DNA of 6,213 nucleotides from an uncultured Porticoccus sp. (GTDB taxonomy: Bacteria > Pseudomonadota > Gammaproteobacteria > Pseudomonadales > Porticoccaceae). The notes under the pieces were generated by a model. It saw only the letters and a list, made by a program, of their open reading frames with translations, made no database searches and had not been told where the DNA came from. The DNA lies in assembly GCA_950063125.1 (NCBI GenBank), contig CATLZI010000125.1:1-6213 (forward strand), in the 5' to 3' direction. This document shows, one piece after another, positions 1 through 5,203 of the stretch (positions are counted from its first letter, which is position 1; each line of letters begins with the position of its first letter). Both the position numbers and the translations under genes were made by a program.

Positions 1-816
1 GGTGAGCAGATCACGGAGCGCGGTGTTGGTAACGGTATATCAATGCTGATTTTTGCCGGTATTGCCGCGGGTATCCCGTCTGCTATTGGTCAGGCGTTTG
101 AGTCATCACGGCAGGGTGAACTACATATTCTCGCCTTGTTGGTTGTGGGTGTTTTGGCAATTGCCGTGGTTTATTTCGTTGTGTTTGTCGAGCGTGGTCA
201 GCGCCGCATCACCGTGAACTATGCGCAAAGGCAACCGGGCAGAGGACCGGCACAAACCAGCCACTTACCTCTGAAAGTGAACATGGCTGGTGTCATACCG
301 GCAATTTTCGCCAGTAGCATTCTGTTGTTCCCGGCGTCTATTGCGCAATGGTTCGGCCAGGGAGCAGATAGTCCGGATTGGCTACAGGACGTGGCGTTAT
401 TTCTCGGGCCCGGCCAACCACTGCATGTACTGCTGTTTGCCGGATTGATAATTTTCTTCTGCTTTTTCTATTCGGCCTTGATGTTTAATCCGAAAGAGAT
501 GGCAGATAACCTTAAGCGGGGTGGCGCGTTCTTACCCGGTATTCGTCCCGGCGAACAAACTGCGCGTTATATCGACGGTGTCATGACAAAGTTGACCCTG
601 GTCGGTGGTTTGTATATGGCGGCTGTATGCTTGCTGCCGCAATTTTTGAATATTTATTTTAATGTGCCCTTCTATCTGGGTGGCACCTCATTGCTGATTG
701 TTGTCGTTGTTACCATGGATTTCATGGCTCAGGTCCAATCTCATTTGATGTCACGTCAGTATGAATCGCTAATGAAGAAATCGAATCTGAAAGGTTTTGG
801 CAGCGGAATTCGCTAG
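1..816 (+). CDS. secY: Protein translocase subunit SecY, 3' part (5' end outside window)
   Basis: SecY forms the protein-conducting channel of the SecYEG translocon in the inner membrane. The frame is open from base 1 and reads [14 protein letters not shown], a hallmark stretch of bacterial SecY, so the gene continues upstream; 271 residues are visible of about 440 usual in the family. Recognisable segments follow in order: a membrane helix ([11 protein letters not shown]), a hydrophobic helix ending in [11 protein letters not shown], the conserved [18 protein letters not shown] segment, a helix rich in Phe ([15 protein letters not shown]), the cytosolic PGIRPGEQT loop whose Arg is known to matter for SecA-driven export, and two last helices ending in [13 protein letters not shown]. 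These should be TM5 to TM10. The C-terminus ([13 protein letters not shown]) is a normal SecY tail. rpmJ follows after 19 bases, so the two are probably cotranscribed as the end of the spc operon. No truncation other than the window edge is seen. Confidence 0.98.
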   Translation, partial: GEQITERGVGNGISMLIFAGIAAGIPSAIGQAFESSRQGELHILALLVVGVLAIAVVYFVVFVERGQRRITVNYAQRQPGRGPAQTSHLPLKVNMAGVIPAIFASSILLFPASIAQWFGQGADSPDWLQDVALFLGPGQPLHVLLFAGLIIFFCFFYSALMFNPKEMADNLKRGGAFLPGIRPGEQTARYIDGVMTKLTLVGGLYMAAVCLLPQFLNIYFNVPFYLGGTSLLIVVVVTMDFMAQVQSHLMSRQYESLMKKSNLKGFGSGIR

Positions 817-835
817 TTGAAGTTGAGGTGTTCCT

Positions 836-952
836 ATGAAAGTGCGTGCTTCGGTAAAAAAAATGTGCCGCAACTGCAAGGTTGTTAAACGCAAGAGTGT
901 TGTGAGAGTGATTTGTAGTGCAGAACCCCGCCATAAACAACGGCAGGGTTAG
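836..952 (+). CDS. rpmJ: 50S ribosomal protein L36, zinc-binding form
   Basis: A 38-residue protein beginning [15 protein letters not shown] and ending HKQRQG, the standard size and sequence pattern of bacterial L36, the smallest protein of the large subunit. Cys11, Cys14, Cys27 and His33 form the CCCH zinc ribbon, so this is the zinc-containing paralogue type, not the zinc-free one made under zinc starvation. A GAGGTG Shine-Dalgarno at 825-830 lies 5 bases before the ATG. It sits between secY and the alpha operon, the usual place in gammaproteobacteria. About 40% of its residues are basic, as expected for an rRNA-binding peptide. A longer open frame on the opposite strand overlaps this region but shows no family resemblance. 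Confidence 0.96.
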   Translation: MKVRASVKKMCRNCKVVKRKSVVRVICSAEPRHKQRQG

Positions 953-965
953 TCGTAGACAGTTA

Positions 966-994
966 TTGATTTTTTGTGCCTTCAGCGCTATCCT
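966..994 (+). promoter_or_regulatory. Candidate sigma-70 promoter for the alpha operon
   Basis: TTGATT (966-971) and TATCCT (989-994) are separated by exactly 17 bases, and each matches four of six consensus positions. Transcription would start near 1001, giving a leader of about 70 nt that includes the hairpin at 1011-1025. The match is weak and readthrough from the spc operon may suffice, so this is only a candidate. Confidence 0.22.
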
Positions 995-1010
995 TTTGCG
1001 CCTTTTTGGC

Positions 1011-1086
1011 CAGCCCTGTGGGCTGTTAAAGCAAGTTGACGGCAGTTAAACATAAAAGTGGAGTAAAGTGATGGCCCGTATTGCCG
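1011..1086 (+). promoter_or_regulatory. Alpha operon leader, possible S4 translational operator
   Basis: The leader holds a perfect 6-bp hairpin, CAGCCC (1011-1016) with GGGCTG (1020-1025). Its GTGGGC (1018-1023) can also pair with GCCCGT (1074-1079, rpsM codons 2-3), using two G-U pairs, and CGGCA (1040-1044) can pair with TGCCG (1082-1086). The two long-range helices cross, which would give a pseudoknot enclosing the rpsM ribosome binding site. In E. coli, S4 represses the alpha operon by binding a pseudoknot over the rpsM start; as I recall, codons 2-3 pair with a leader loop there too. The helices here are short and could arise by chance, so the position and idea are better supported than the exact fold. 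Confidence 0.4.
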
Positions 1087-1427
1087 GTGTCAACATCCCA
1101 GATAATAAACATGCGGTGATTTCACTTACCTATGTTTTCGGGATTGGTCGCAGTTCAGCCCGTGCTATTTGTGCCCAGGTTGGTATTGCCGAGGACGTAA
1201 AGATTTCCGATTTGAGCGATGAGCAGATGGACGCTGTCCGTAATGCTGTTGGCGATCACACAGTTGAAGGTGATCTGCGTCGCGAAGTCAGCATGAGCAT
1301 CAAGCGTTTGATGGATCTGGCCTGTTATCGAGGTCTCCGTCACCGTCGTGGTCTCCCGCTGCGCGGTCAACGCACCAAAACGAATGCGCGTACCCGTAAA
1401 GGCCCTCGCAAGCCCATCAAGCGATAG
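1071..1427 (+). CDS. rpsM: 30S ribosomal protein S13
   Basis: S13 sits in the head of the small subunit and contacts S19, 16S rRNA, the P-site tRNA and the bridge to the large subunit. The protein begins [20 protein letters not shown] and has 118 residues, the same as E. coli S13. Visible marks are the [10 protein letters not shown] turn (21-30), the [13 protein letters not shown] helix (68-80), the [20 protein letters not shown] core (85-104) and the basic tail ending GPRKPIKR that reaches the P site. The ATG at 1071 is chosen because GGAG (1060-1063) is 7 bases upstream and because it lines up with the E. coli start before ARIAG. An in-frame GTG lies directly before it at 1068 and would add one residue, but it is only 4 bases from the GGAG. 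It is the first gene of the alpha operon and the likely target of S4 control. Confidence 0.98.
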   Translation: MARIAGVNIPDNKHAVISLTYVFGIGRSSARAICAQVGIAEDVKISDLSDEQMDAVRNAVGDHTVEGDLRREVSMSIKRLMDLACYRGLRHRRGLPLRGQRTKTNARTRKGPRKPIKR

Positions 1428-1436
1428 GAAAGACAA

Positions 1437-1829
1437 ATGGCAAAGCCTGGACAAAAATCGACTCGGAAAAAAGTCAAAAAGACAGTTGTTGATGGTGTGG
1501 CGCATATTCACGCTTCATTCAACAATACGATCGTAACGATTAGTGATCGTCAGGGTAATACCCTGAGTTGGGCCACCTCTGGTGGTTCTGGGTTCCGCGG
1601 TTCACGGAAAAGTACGCCTTTTGCTGCTCAGGTAGCTGCGGAGCGTGCTGGCCTCGCTGCACAGGAATACGGATTGAAAAATCTGGATGTTCAGGTGAAA
1701 GGCCCCGGGCCCGGTCGTGAGTCTGCCGTGCGCGCACTGAACAATGCAGGCTTCAAAATTACCAATATCACCGACGTGACACCGATCCCGCACAACGGCT
1801 GTCGTCCGCCGAAAAAGCGTCGGGTATAA
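1437..1829 (+). CDS. rpsK: 30S ribosomal protein S11
   Basis: S11 lies on the platform of the small subunit near the E site and the 3' end of 16S rRNA. The 130-residue product (129 in E. coli) has a basic N-terminus (KSTRKKVKK), then [17 protein letters not shown], the [20 protein letters not shown] signature, AALNN-type helix region [11 protein letters not shown], and the invariant end [12 protein letters not shown]. The Asn-Gly in this end (Asn120) corresponds to the site reported to become isoaspartate in E. coli S11. The start is 9 bases after the rpsM stop, and an AGGA at 1426-1429 that overlaps that stop acts as ribosome binding site, suggesting coupled translation. Nothing unusual is seen in the protein. 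Confidence 0.98.
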   Translation: MAKPGQKSTRKKVKKTVVDGVAHIHASFNNTIVTISDRQGNTLSWATSGGSGFRGSRKSTPFAAQVAAERAGLAAQEYGLKNLDVQVKGPGPGRESAVRALNNAGFKITNITDVTPIPHNGCRPPKKRRV

Positions 1830-1844
1830 GAGGATAGTTAACTA

Positions 1845-2465
1845 ATGGCAAGATATCTTGGACCGACTTGTAAGCTTTCCCGACGCGAAGGCACGGATCT
1901 TTTTCTCAAGAGTGGTATCCGTCCACTGGAGTCAAAGTGTCGCGCAGAAAGTGCACCCGGCCAACACGGTCAACGACGTGGTCGTCTTTCTGATTATGGC
2001 GTTCAGTTGCGCGAAAAACAAAAAGTGCGTCGACTTTACGGCGTATTGGAAAAACAATTCCGCAATTACTACAAGGAAGCGGCCCGCATAAAAGGTGCAA
2101 CGGGTGAAAACCTGCTGCAACTGCTTGAGCGCCGTTTGGATAATGTTGTTTACCGCATGGGCTTTGGTTCCACGCGTGCAGAGGCTCGTCAACTTGTTGC
2201 TCACAACTCTATCCAGGTGAATGGCAAGAAGGTCAATATTCCCTCATACAGAGTGATGGATGGCGACGTAGTGAGCATTCGTGAAAAATGTAAAAAACAG
2301 TTACGTATTCAGTCTGCGATGCAAATTGCTTCGCAGCGAGGATTGGTTGACTGGATGGAAATAGATGCGAATAAACTGGAAGGTGTGTTCAAGCGCAATC
2401 CGGTGCGCAGCGATCTCCCTGCTGAAATCAATGAAAACCTCATTGTTGAACTTTACTCGAAGTAA
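1845..2465 (+). CDS. rpsD: 30S ribosomal protein S4
   Basis: S4 is a primary 16S rRNA-binding protein that starts assembly of the small-subunit body, helps mRNA entry and accuracy, and in gammaproteobacteria represses translation of its own operon. The product has 206 residues, as in E. coli. The N-terminal domain shows [25 protein letters not shown] (37-42) and [16 protein letters not shown] (48-63). The RNA-binding S4 domain spans about residues 95-155 ([20 protein letters not shown], then [11 protein letters not shown]). The tail ends [11 protein letters not shown]. Only Cys9 and Cys32 occur in the N-terminal region, so the four-Cys zinc site of some S4 proteins is absent. A GAGGA at 1830-1834 lies 10 bases before the ATG. 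It sits between rpsK (15-base gap) and rpoA (51-base gap). Confidence 0.98.
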   Translation: MARYLGPTCKLSRREGTDLFLKSGIRPLESKCRAESAPGQHGQRRGRLSDYGVQLREKQKVRRLYGVLEKQFRNYYKEAARIKGATGENLLQLLERRLDNVVYRMGFGSTRAEARQLVAHNSIQVNGKKVNIPSYRVMDGDVVSIREKCKKQLRIQSAMQIASQRGLVDWMEIDANKLEGVFKRNPVRSDLPAEINENLIVELYSK

Positions 2466-2516
2466 AGAACTGAAGGCTGAAAACCAGTTAAGCGACCCCA
2501 TCTAACAGGTACAGAT

Positions 2517-3515
2517 ATGCAGACATCAGTAAATGAGTTTTTGACACCACGCAACATCGACGTAACTGAGCTCGGGCCAACCCGTGCCAAGGTCGTTTTA
2601 GAACCATTGGAGCGTGGATTTGGTCATACACTGGGTAATGCGCTGCGCCGCATTCTGTTGTCATCAATGGGTGGTGCGGCCATTGTCGAGGTTGAGATTG
2701 ACGGTGTGCTACACGAATACAGCAGCATCGAAGGCGTTCAGGAAGATGTTATTGAAATCCTCCTGAACCTCAAAGAGGTTGCTATCGTTCTGCACGACAA
2801 GGACGAGGTTACGCTGACCCTGAGCAAAAAAGGCAAAGGGGTTGTGACTGCTGGTGATATTCAGGTAGATAACTCTGTAGAAATTAAAAACCCCGATCAC
2901 CTGATTGCCACGATCACGGGTGATACTGCTCTGAATATGCAGCTACACATCACCACAGGACGTGGTTATCAACCGGTTGATAGCCGTGGTAATGATGAAG
3001 ATGAGACCCGCTCTATTGGTCGTCTCCAGTTGGATGCCACCTTTAGCCCGGTTCGCCGTGTGGCCTATGTTGTTGAGAGTGCCCGGGTTGAGCAGCGTAC
3101 TGACCTCGACAAGCTGGTGCTGGATCTTGAGACCAATGGCACCATTGATCCTGAAGAGGCTATTCGTCGTGCAGCTACTATTCTGCAACAGCAGCTGGCC
3201 GTATTTGTCGATCTGGAAAGCGAAAATCTTGCTGAGCCGGTAGAGCGAGAGGAAGAAGTAGATCCGATTCTCCTTCGTCCTGTTGATGACCTGGAGCTCA
3301 CAGTACGTTCAGCAAACTGCCTGAAAGCGGAGAGCATTTATTATATTGGTGATCTTATCCAGCGCACTGAAGTTGAGCTGCTGAAGACGCCAAATCTTGG
3401 TAAAAAGTCGCTCACTGAAATTAAGGACGTACTGGCATCCCGTGGACTTTCCCTGGGTATGCGTCTGGAAAACTGGCCACCTGCCAGCCTGCGTTCTGAC
3501 ACTGAACAGGTGTAA
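2517..3515 (+). CDS. rpoA: DNA-directed RNA polymerase subunit alpha
   Basis: The alpha dimer scaffolds assembly of RNA polymerase and contacts activators and UP-element DNA. The product has 332 residues (329 in E. coli). The N-terminal domain (about 1-235) contains the assembly segment [20 protein letters not shown] (31-50), including Arg44-Arg45, and [20 protein letters not shown]. An acidic linker follows (EREEEVDP, 243-250). The C-terminal domain (about 251-325) has [11 protein letters not shown] with Arg264, Asn267, Cys268 and Lys270 matching the E. coli DNA-contact residues around Arg265, then [19 protein letters not shown] and [13 protein letters not shown]. The ribosome binding site is weak (CAGG near 2506-2509, 7 bases before the ATG), which could keep alpha yield below that of neighbouring ribosomal proteins. 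Translation is by the fourth cistron of the alpha operon. Confidence 0.99.
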   Translation: MQTSVNEFLTPRNIDVTELGPTRAKVVLEPLERGFGHTLGNALRRILLSSMGGAAIVEVEIDGVLHEYSSIEGVQEDVIEILLNLKEVAIVLHDKDEVTLTLSKKGKGVVTAGDIQVDNSVEIKNPDHLIATITGDTALNMQLHITTGRGYQPVDSRGNDEDETRSIGRLQLDATFSPVRRVAYVVESARVEQRTDLDKLVLDLETNGTIDPEEAIRRAATILQQQLAVFVDLESENLAEPVEREEEVDPILLRPVDDLELTVRSANCLKAESIYYIGDLIQRTEVELLKTPNLGKKSLTEIKDVLASRGLSLGMRLENWPPASLRSDTEQV

Positions 3516-3523
3516 TTGATTAG

Positions 3524-3546
3524 GGTTGCAGATGTAGTCTGCGACC
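3524..3546 (+). other. RNA hairpin 1 in the rpoA-rplQ gap
   Basis: GGTTGCAGA (3524-3532) pairs with TCTGCGACC (3538-3546) around a 5-base loop TGTAG, a 9-bp stem with one G-U pair. No T-run follows, so it is not a typical intrinsic terminator. It begins 8 bases after the rpoA stop and may act as a 3' stabiliser of rpoA mRNA or as an RNA-processing site; the role is inference. Confidence 0.5.
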
Positions 3547-3560
3547 GTTGCATAGAGTAC

Positions 3561-3578
3561 TTGCTGAGTTAACAGCAA
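3561..3578 (+). other. RNA hairpin 2 upstream of rplQ
   Basis: TTGCTG (3561-3566) pairs perfectly with CAGCAA (3573-3578) around the loop AGTTAA. Four T's follow two bases later (3581-3584), so weak attenuation is conceivable. The rplQ ribosome binding site (AAGGAAG, 3586-3592) starts 7 bases beyond the stem and stays exposed. The stem is AT-richer and weaker than hairpin 1. Confidence 0.4.
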
Positions 3579-3601
3579 CATTTTAAAGGAAGTATAAAAT
3601 C

Positions 3602-3994
3602 ATGCGTCATCGTCTTAGTGGCCGCAAATTAAGTCGTACAGGTGCCCACCGTCGCGCCATGTTTCGCAATATGACGACCTCCCTGGTTGAACACGAATTG
3701 ATCAGGACTACGCTGCCAAAAGCAAAAGAGTTGCGGCGTTTTGCCGAACCTCTGATCACCCTGTCAAAACAGGACAGCGTTGCCAATCGTCGTCTGGCAT
3801 TTGACCGCTTGCGCTGCAAGTCTGCTGTCGGTAAATTGTTTGCCGAACTCGGGCCGCGCTATGAAAGTCGTCCCGGTGGCTATATCCGCATTCTCAAGTG
3901 TGGACTGCGCTCTGGTGATGCTGCGCCAATGGCTTACGTAGAATTGGTAGACCGCCCAGATGTTGAGCCGGTTGATGTGGACGATGATGAATAA
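3602..3994 (+). CDS. rplQ: 50S ribosomal protein L17
   Basis: L17 binds 23S rRNA near the exit region of the large subunit. The product has 130 residues (127 in E. coli) and begins [20 protein letters not shown], the family signature, followed by [20 protein letters not shown] (22-41), [15 protein letters not shown] and the C-terminal [30 protein letters not shown] strand region. The last 14 residues are strongly acidic (EPVDVDDDE end), a variable tail that adds the few residues beyond the E. coli length. AAGGAAG (3586-3592) lies 9 bases before the ATG, the clearest ribosome binding site in the operon. It is the last gene of the alpha operon; a strong terminator begins 27 bases after its stop. 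Confidence 0.98.
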   Translation: MRHRLSGRKLSRTGAHRRAMFRNMTTSLVEHELIRTTLPKAKELRRFAEPLITLSKQDSVANRRLAFDRLRCKSAVGKLFAELGPRYESRPGGYIRILKCGLRSGDAAPMAYVELVDRPDVEPVDVDDDE

Positions 3995-4021
3995 TTGACC
4001 AGGATGATTTGGTCAGATAAG

Positions 4022-4046
4022 AGCCGGACGAATGTCCGGCTTTTTT
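4022..4046 (+). terminator. Intrinsic terminator of the alpha operon
   Basis: AGCCGGAC (4022-4029) pairs perfectly with GTCCGGCT (4034-4041) around a GAAT loop, followed by an unbroken run of six T's (4041-4046). The A's before the stem can pair with the T-run. A smaller 6-bp stem, TGACCA (3996-4001) with TGGTCA (4010-4015), precedes it directly after the rplQ stop. Confidence 0.93.
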
Positions 4047-4137
4047 ATGCCCTTTTTGCCGGTAAACTAAAAAGTGCGTGATAGCCTTTTTTGGGCTACT
4101 GAATAATTACTGATCATTTTAGATACAGGGTGTCGCA
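4047..4137 (+). promoter_or_regulatory. galE upstream region, promoter expected but not clearly resolved
   Basis: After the terminator galE needs its own promoter. The best -10-like hexamer is AATAAT (4102-4107, five of six matches), but no good -35 lies 16-18 bases before it. A short stem, TAGCC (4082-4086) with GGCTA (4094-4098), has a T-rich loop and no T-run after it. AGGG (4127-4130) lies 7 bases before the galE ATG and serves as ribosome binding site. Confidence 0.35.
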
Positions 4138-5175
4138 ATGAAAGTACTGGTCACCGGAGGTGCGGGCTATATTGGTAGTCATGCCTGTGTTGCGCTGCTT
4201 GAAGCAGGCCACGACATTGTTGTGCTGGACAACTTCGCAAACAGTTGTATGGCGTCGCTGGACCGGGTCAAACAAATTACCGGAAAGGATTTTCCTGTGG
4301 TGGAAGGTGATGTCAATCACCATCGGGTTCTGGACACTATTTTTAAAAGTCACAATATCGATGCAGTGATGCATTTTGCGGGCTATAAAGCCGTAGGTGA
4401 GTCCTGTGAAAAGCCACTACTCTATTATCGCAACAACGTTGCCGGCACGCTAACCCTGTGTGAAGCAATGCAGAAACATCAGGTTACCCTGTTAATTTTC
4501 AGTTCTTCAGCTACCGTCTATGGTGATCCGCCTACGGTGCCGATCAAAGAGGATTTCCCGCTCACCGCCACAAACCCCTACGGCCGTTCCAAGCTGATGG
4601 TGGAGGAAATTCTGCGCGATTTAGTGAGGGCTGAACAGCTTTCAGGATCCCGGGCCTGGCAAATTGGTCTGATGCGCTACTTCAATCCGGTGGGTGCCCA
4701 CCCCAGTGGCTTGATCGGTGAAGATCCCAATGGTATTCCAAACAATTTATTACCTTACATTTCCCAGGTGGCAATCGGTCGATTGCCTGCCTTATCGGTA
4801 TTCGGTTCGGACTACCCGACTATTGATGGAACAGGCGTCCGGGACTATCTTCACGTGATGGATCTGGCCGAAGGTCATGTCTGTGCATTGGACTACCTTG
4901 CCCAGGTTAAAAGCACAACGGGATGTCACACCTGGAACCTTGGTACCGGTAAGGGCTATTCAGTGCTGGAGATGATAAGGGCATTTGAATCTGCCAGTGG
5001 AAAGACTGTGGCCTTTAAAATGGCTCCGCGCAGGGCGGGGGATATTGCGGCCTGTTGGGCGGATACATCCAAGGCCGAGAGTGAGCTCGGCTGGACAGCA
5101 TCGCGTGGCCTGTCTGAGATGATGGAAGACAGCTGGCGCTGGCAGTTGGATAATCCACGGGGCTATCGCAGCTGA
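4138..5175 (+). CDS. galE: UDP-glucose 4-epimerase, possibly also UDP-GlcNAc 4-epimerase
   Basis: GalE interconverts UDP-glucose and UDP-galactose in the cytosol through a 4-keto intermediate, using tightly bound NAD+. It belongs to the extended short-chain dehydrogenase family. The 345-residue product (338 in E. coli) starts with the NAD-binding VTGGAGYIGSH loop (5-15), has Asp31-Asn32 for the NAD ribose, HFAGYKAVGES (79-89), the FSSSATVYGD segment with the catalytic Ser (121-130), and the catalytic pair Tyr148 and Lys152 in NPYGRSK. Substrate-binding segments are RYFNPVGAHPSG (180-191), GIPNNLLPY (199-207) and DGTGVRDYLHVMDLA (230-244). At the residue matching E. coli Tyr299 there is Cys306 (GDIAACWAD), as in human GALE (Cys307), which acts on N-acetylated sugars too. 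The gene stands alone after the alpha operon terminator and ends 19 bases before the convergent kinase-like gene. No other sugar gene is in view. Base and codon use look like those of its neighbours. Confidence 0.96.
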   Translation: MKVLVTGGAGYIGSHACVALLEAGHDIVVLDNFANSCMASLDRVKQITGKDFPVVEGDVNHHRVLDTIFKSHNIDAVMHFAGYKAVGESCEKPLLYYRNNVAGTLTLCEAMQKHQVTLLIFSSSATVYGDPPTVPIKEDFPLTATNPYGRSKLMVEEILRDLVRAEQLSGSRAWQIGLMRYFNPVGAHPSGLIGEDPNGIPNNLLPYISQVAIGRLPALSVFGSDYPTIDGTGVRDYLHVMDLAEGHVCALDYLAQVKSTTGCHTWNLGTGKGYSVLEMIRAFESASGKTVAFKMAPRRAGDIAACWADTSKAESELGWTASRGLSEMMEDSWRWQLDNPRGYRS

Positions 5176-5177
5176 TA

Positions 5178-5203
5178 CTGGCAGAGGGTTATACCTATGC
5201 CAG
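5178..5203. terminator. Hairpin between convergent galE and kinase-like gene
   Basis: CTGGCA (5178-5183) pairs with TGCCAG (5198-5203); after one mismatch an inner AGG (5185-5187) pairs with CCT (5194-5196), leaving the loop GTTATA. The symmetric stem lies between the two convergent stops and covers the kinase-like gene's stop codon, a position that suits two-way termination. Neither side has a T-run, so termination is uncertain. Confidence 0.35.

Noticed and set aside
722..940. Minus-strand open frame of 72 codons over the secY end and rpmJ
   Set aside because: It lies opposite two certain genes, has low-complexity Ser/Thr/His content and resembles no family.
1068..1073. GTG at 1068 as the rpsM start
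   Set aside because: It is only 4 bases from the GGAG, and the ATG at 1071 has better spacing and aligns with the known S13 N-terminus.
1155..1511. Minus-strand open frame of 118 codons over rpsM and rpsK
   Set aside because: It is a by-product of the codon bias of the ribosomal genes on the other strand; no motif or upstream ribosome binding site.
3065..3337. Minus-strand Ser/Arg-rich open frame within rpoA
   Set aside because: The Ser/Arg composition is what reverse reading of an acidic, highly biased gene gives; rpoA is certain here.
4082..4098. TAGCC/GGCTA stem before galE as a second terminator
   Set aside because: Only five pairs, with the T's inside the loop and no T-run after the stem.
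4138..5175. galE as recently transferred DNA
   Set aside because: Base and codon use look like the flanking genes, and no repeats, tRNA or mobile-element remnants are next to it.
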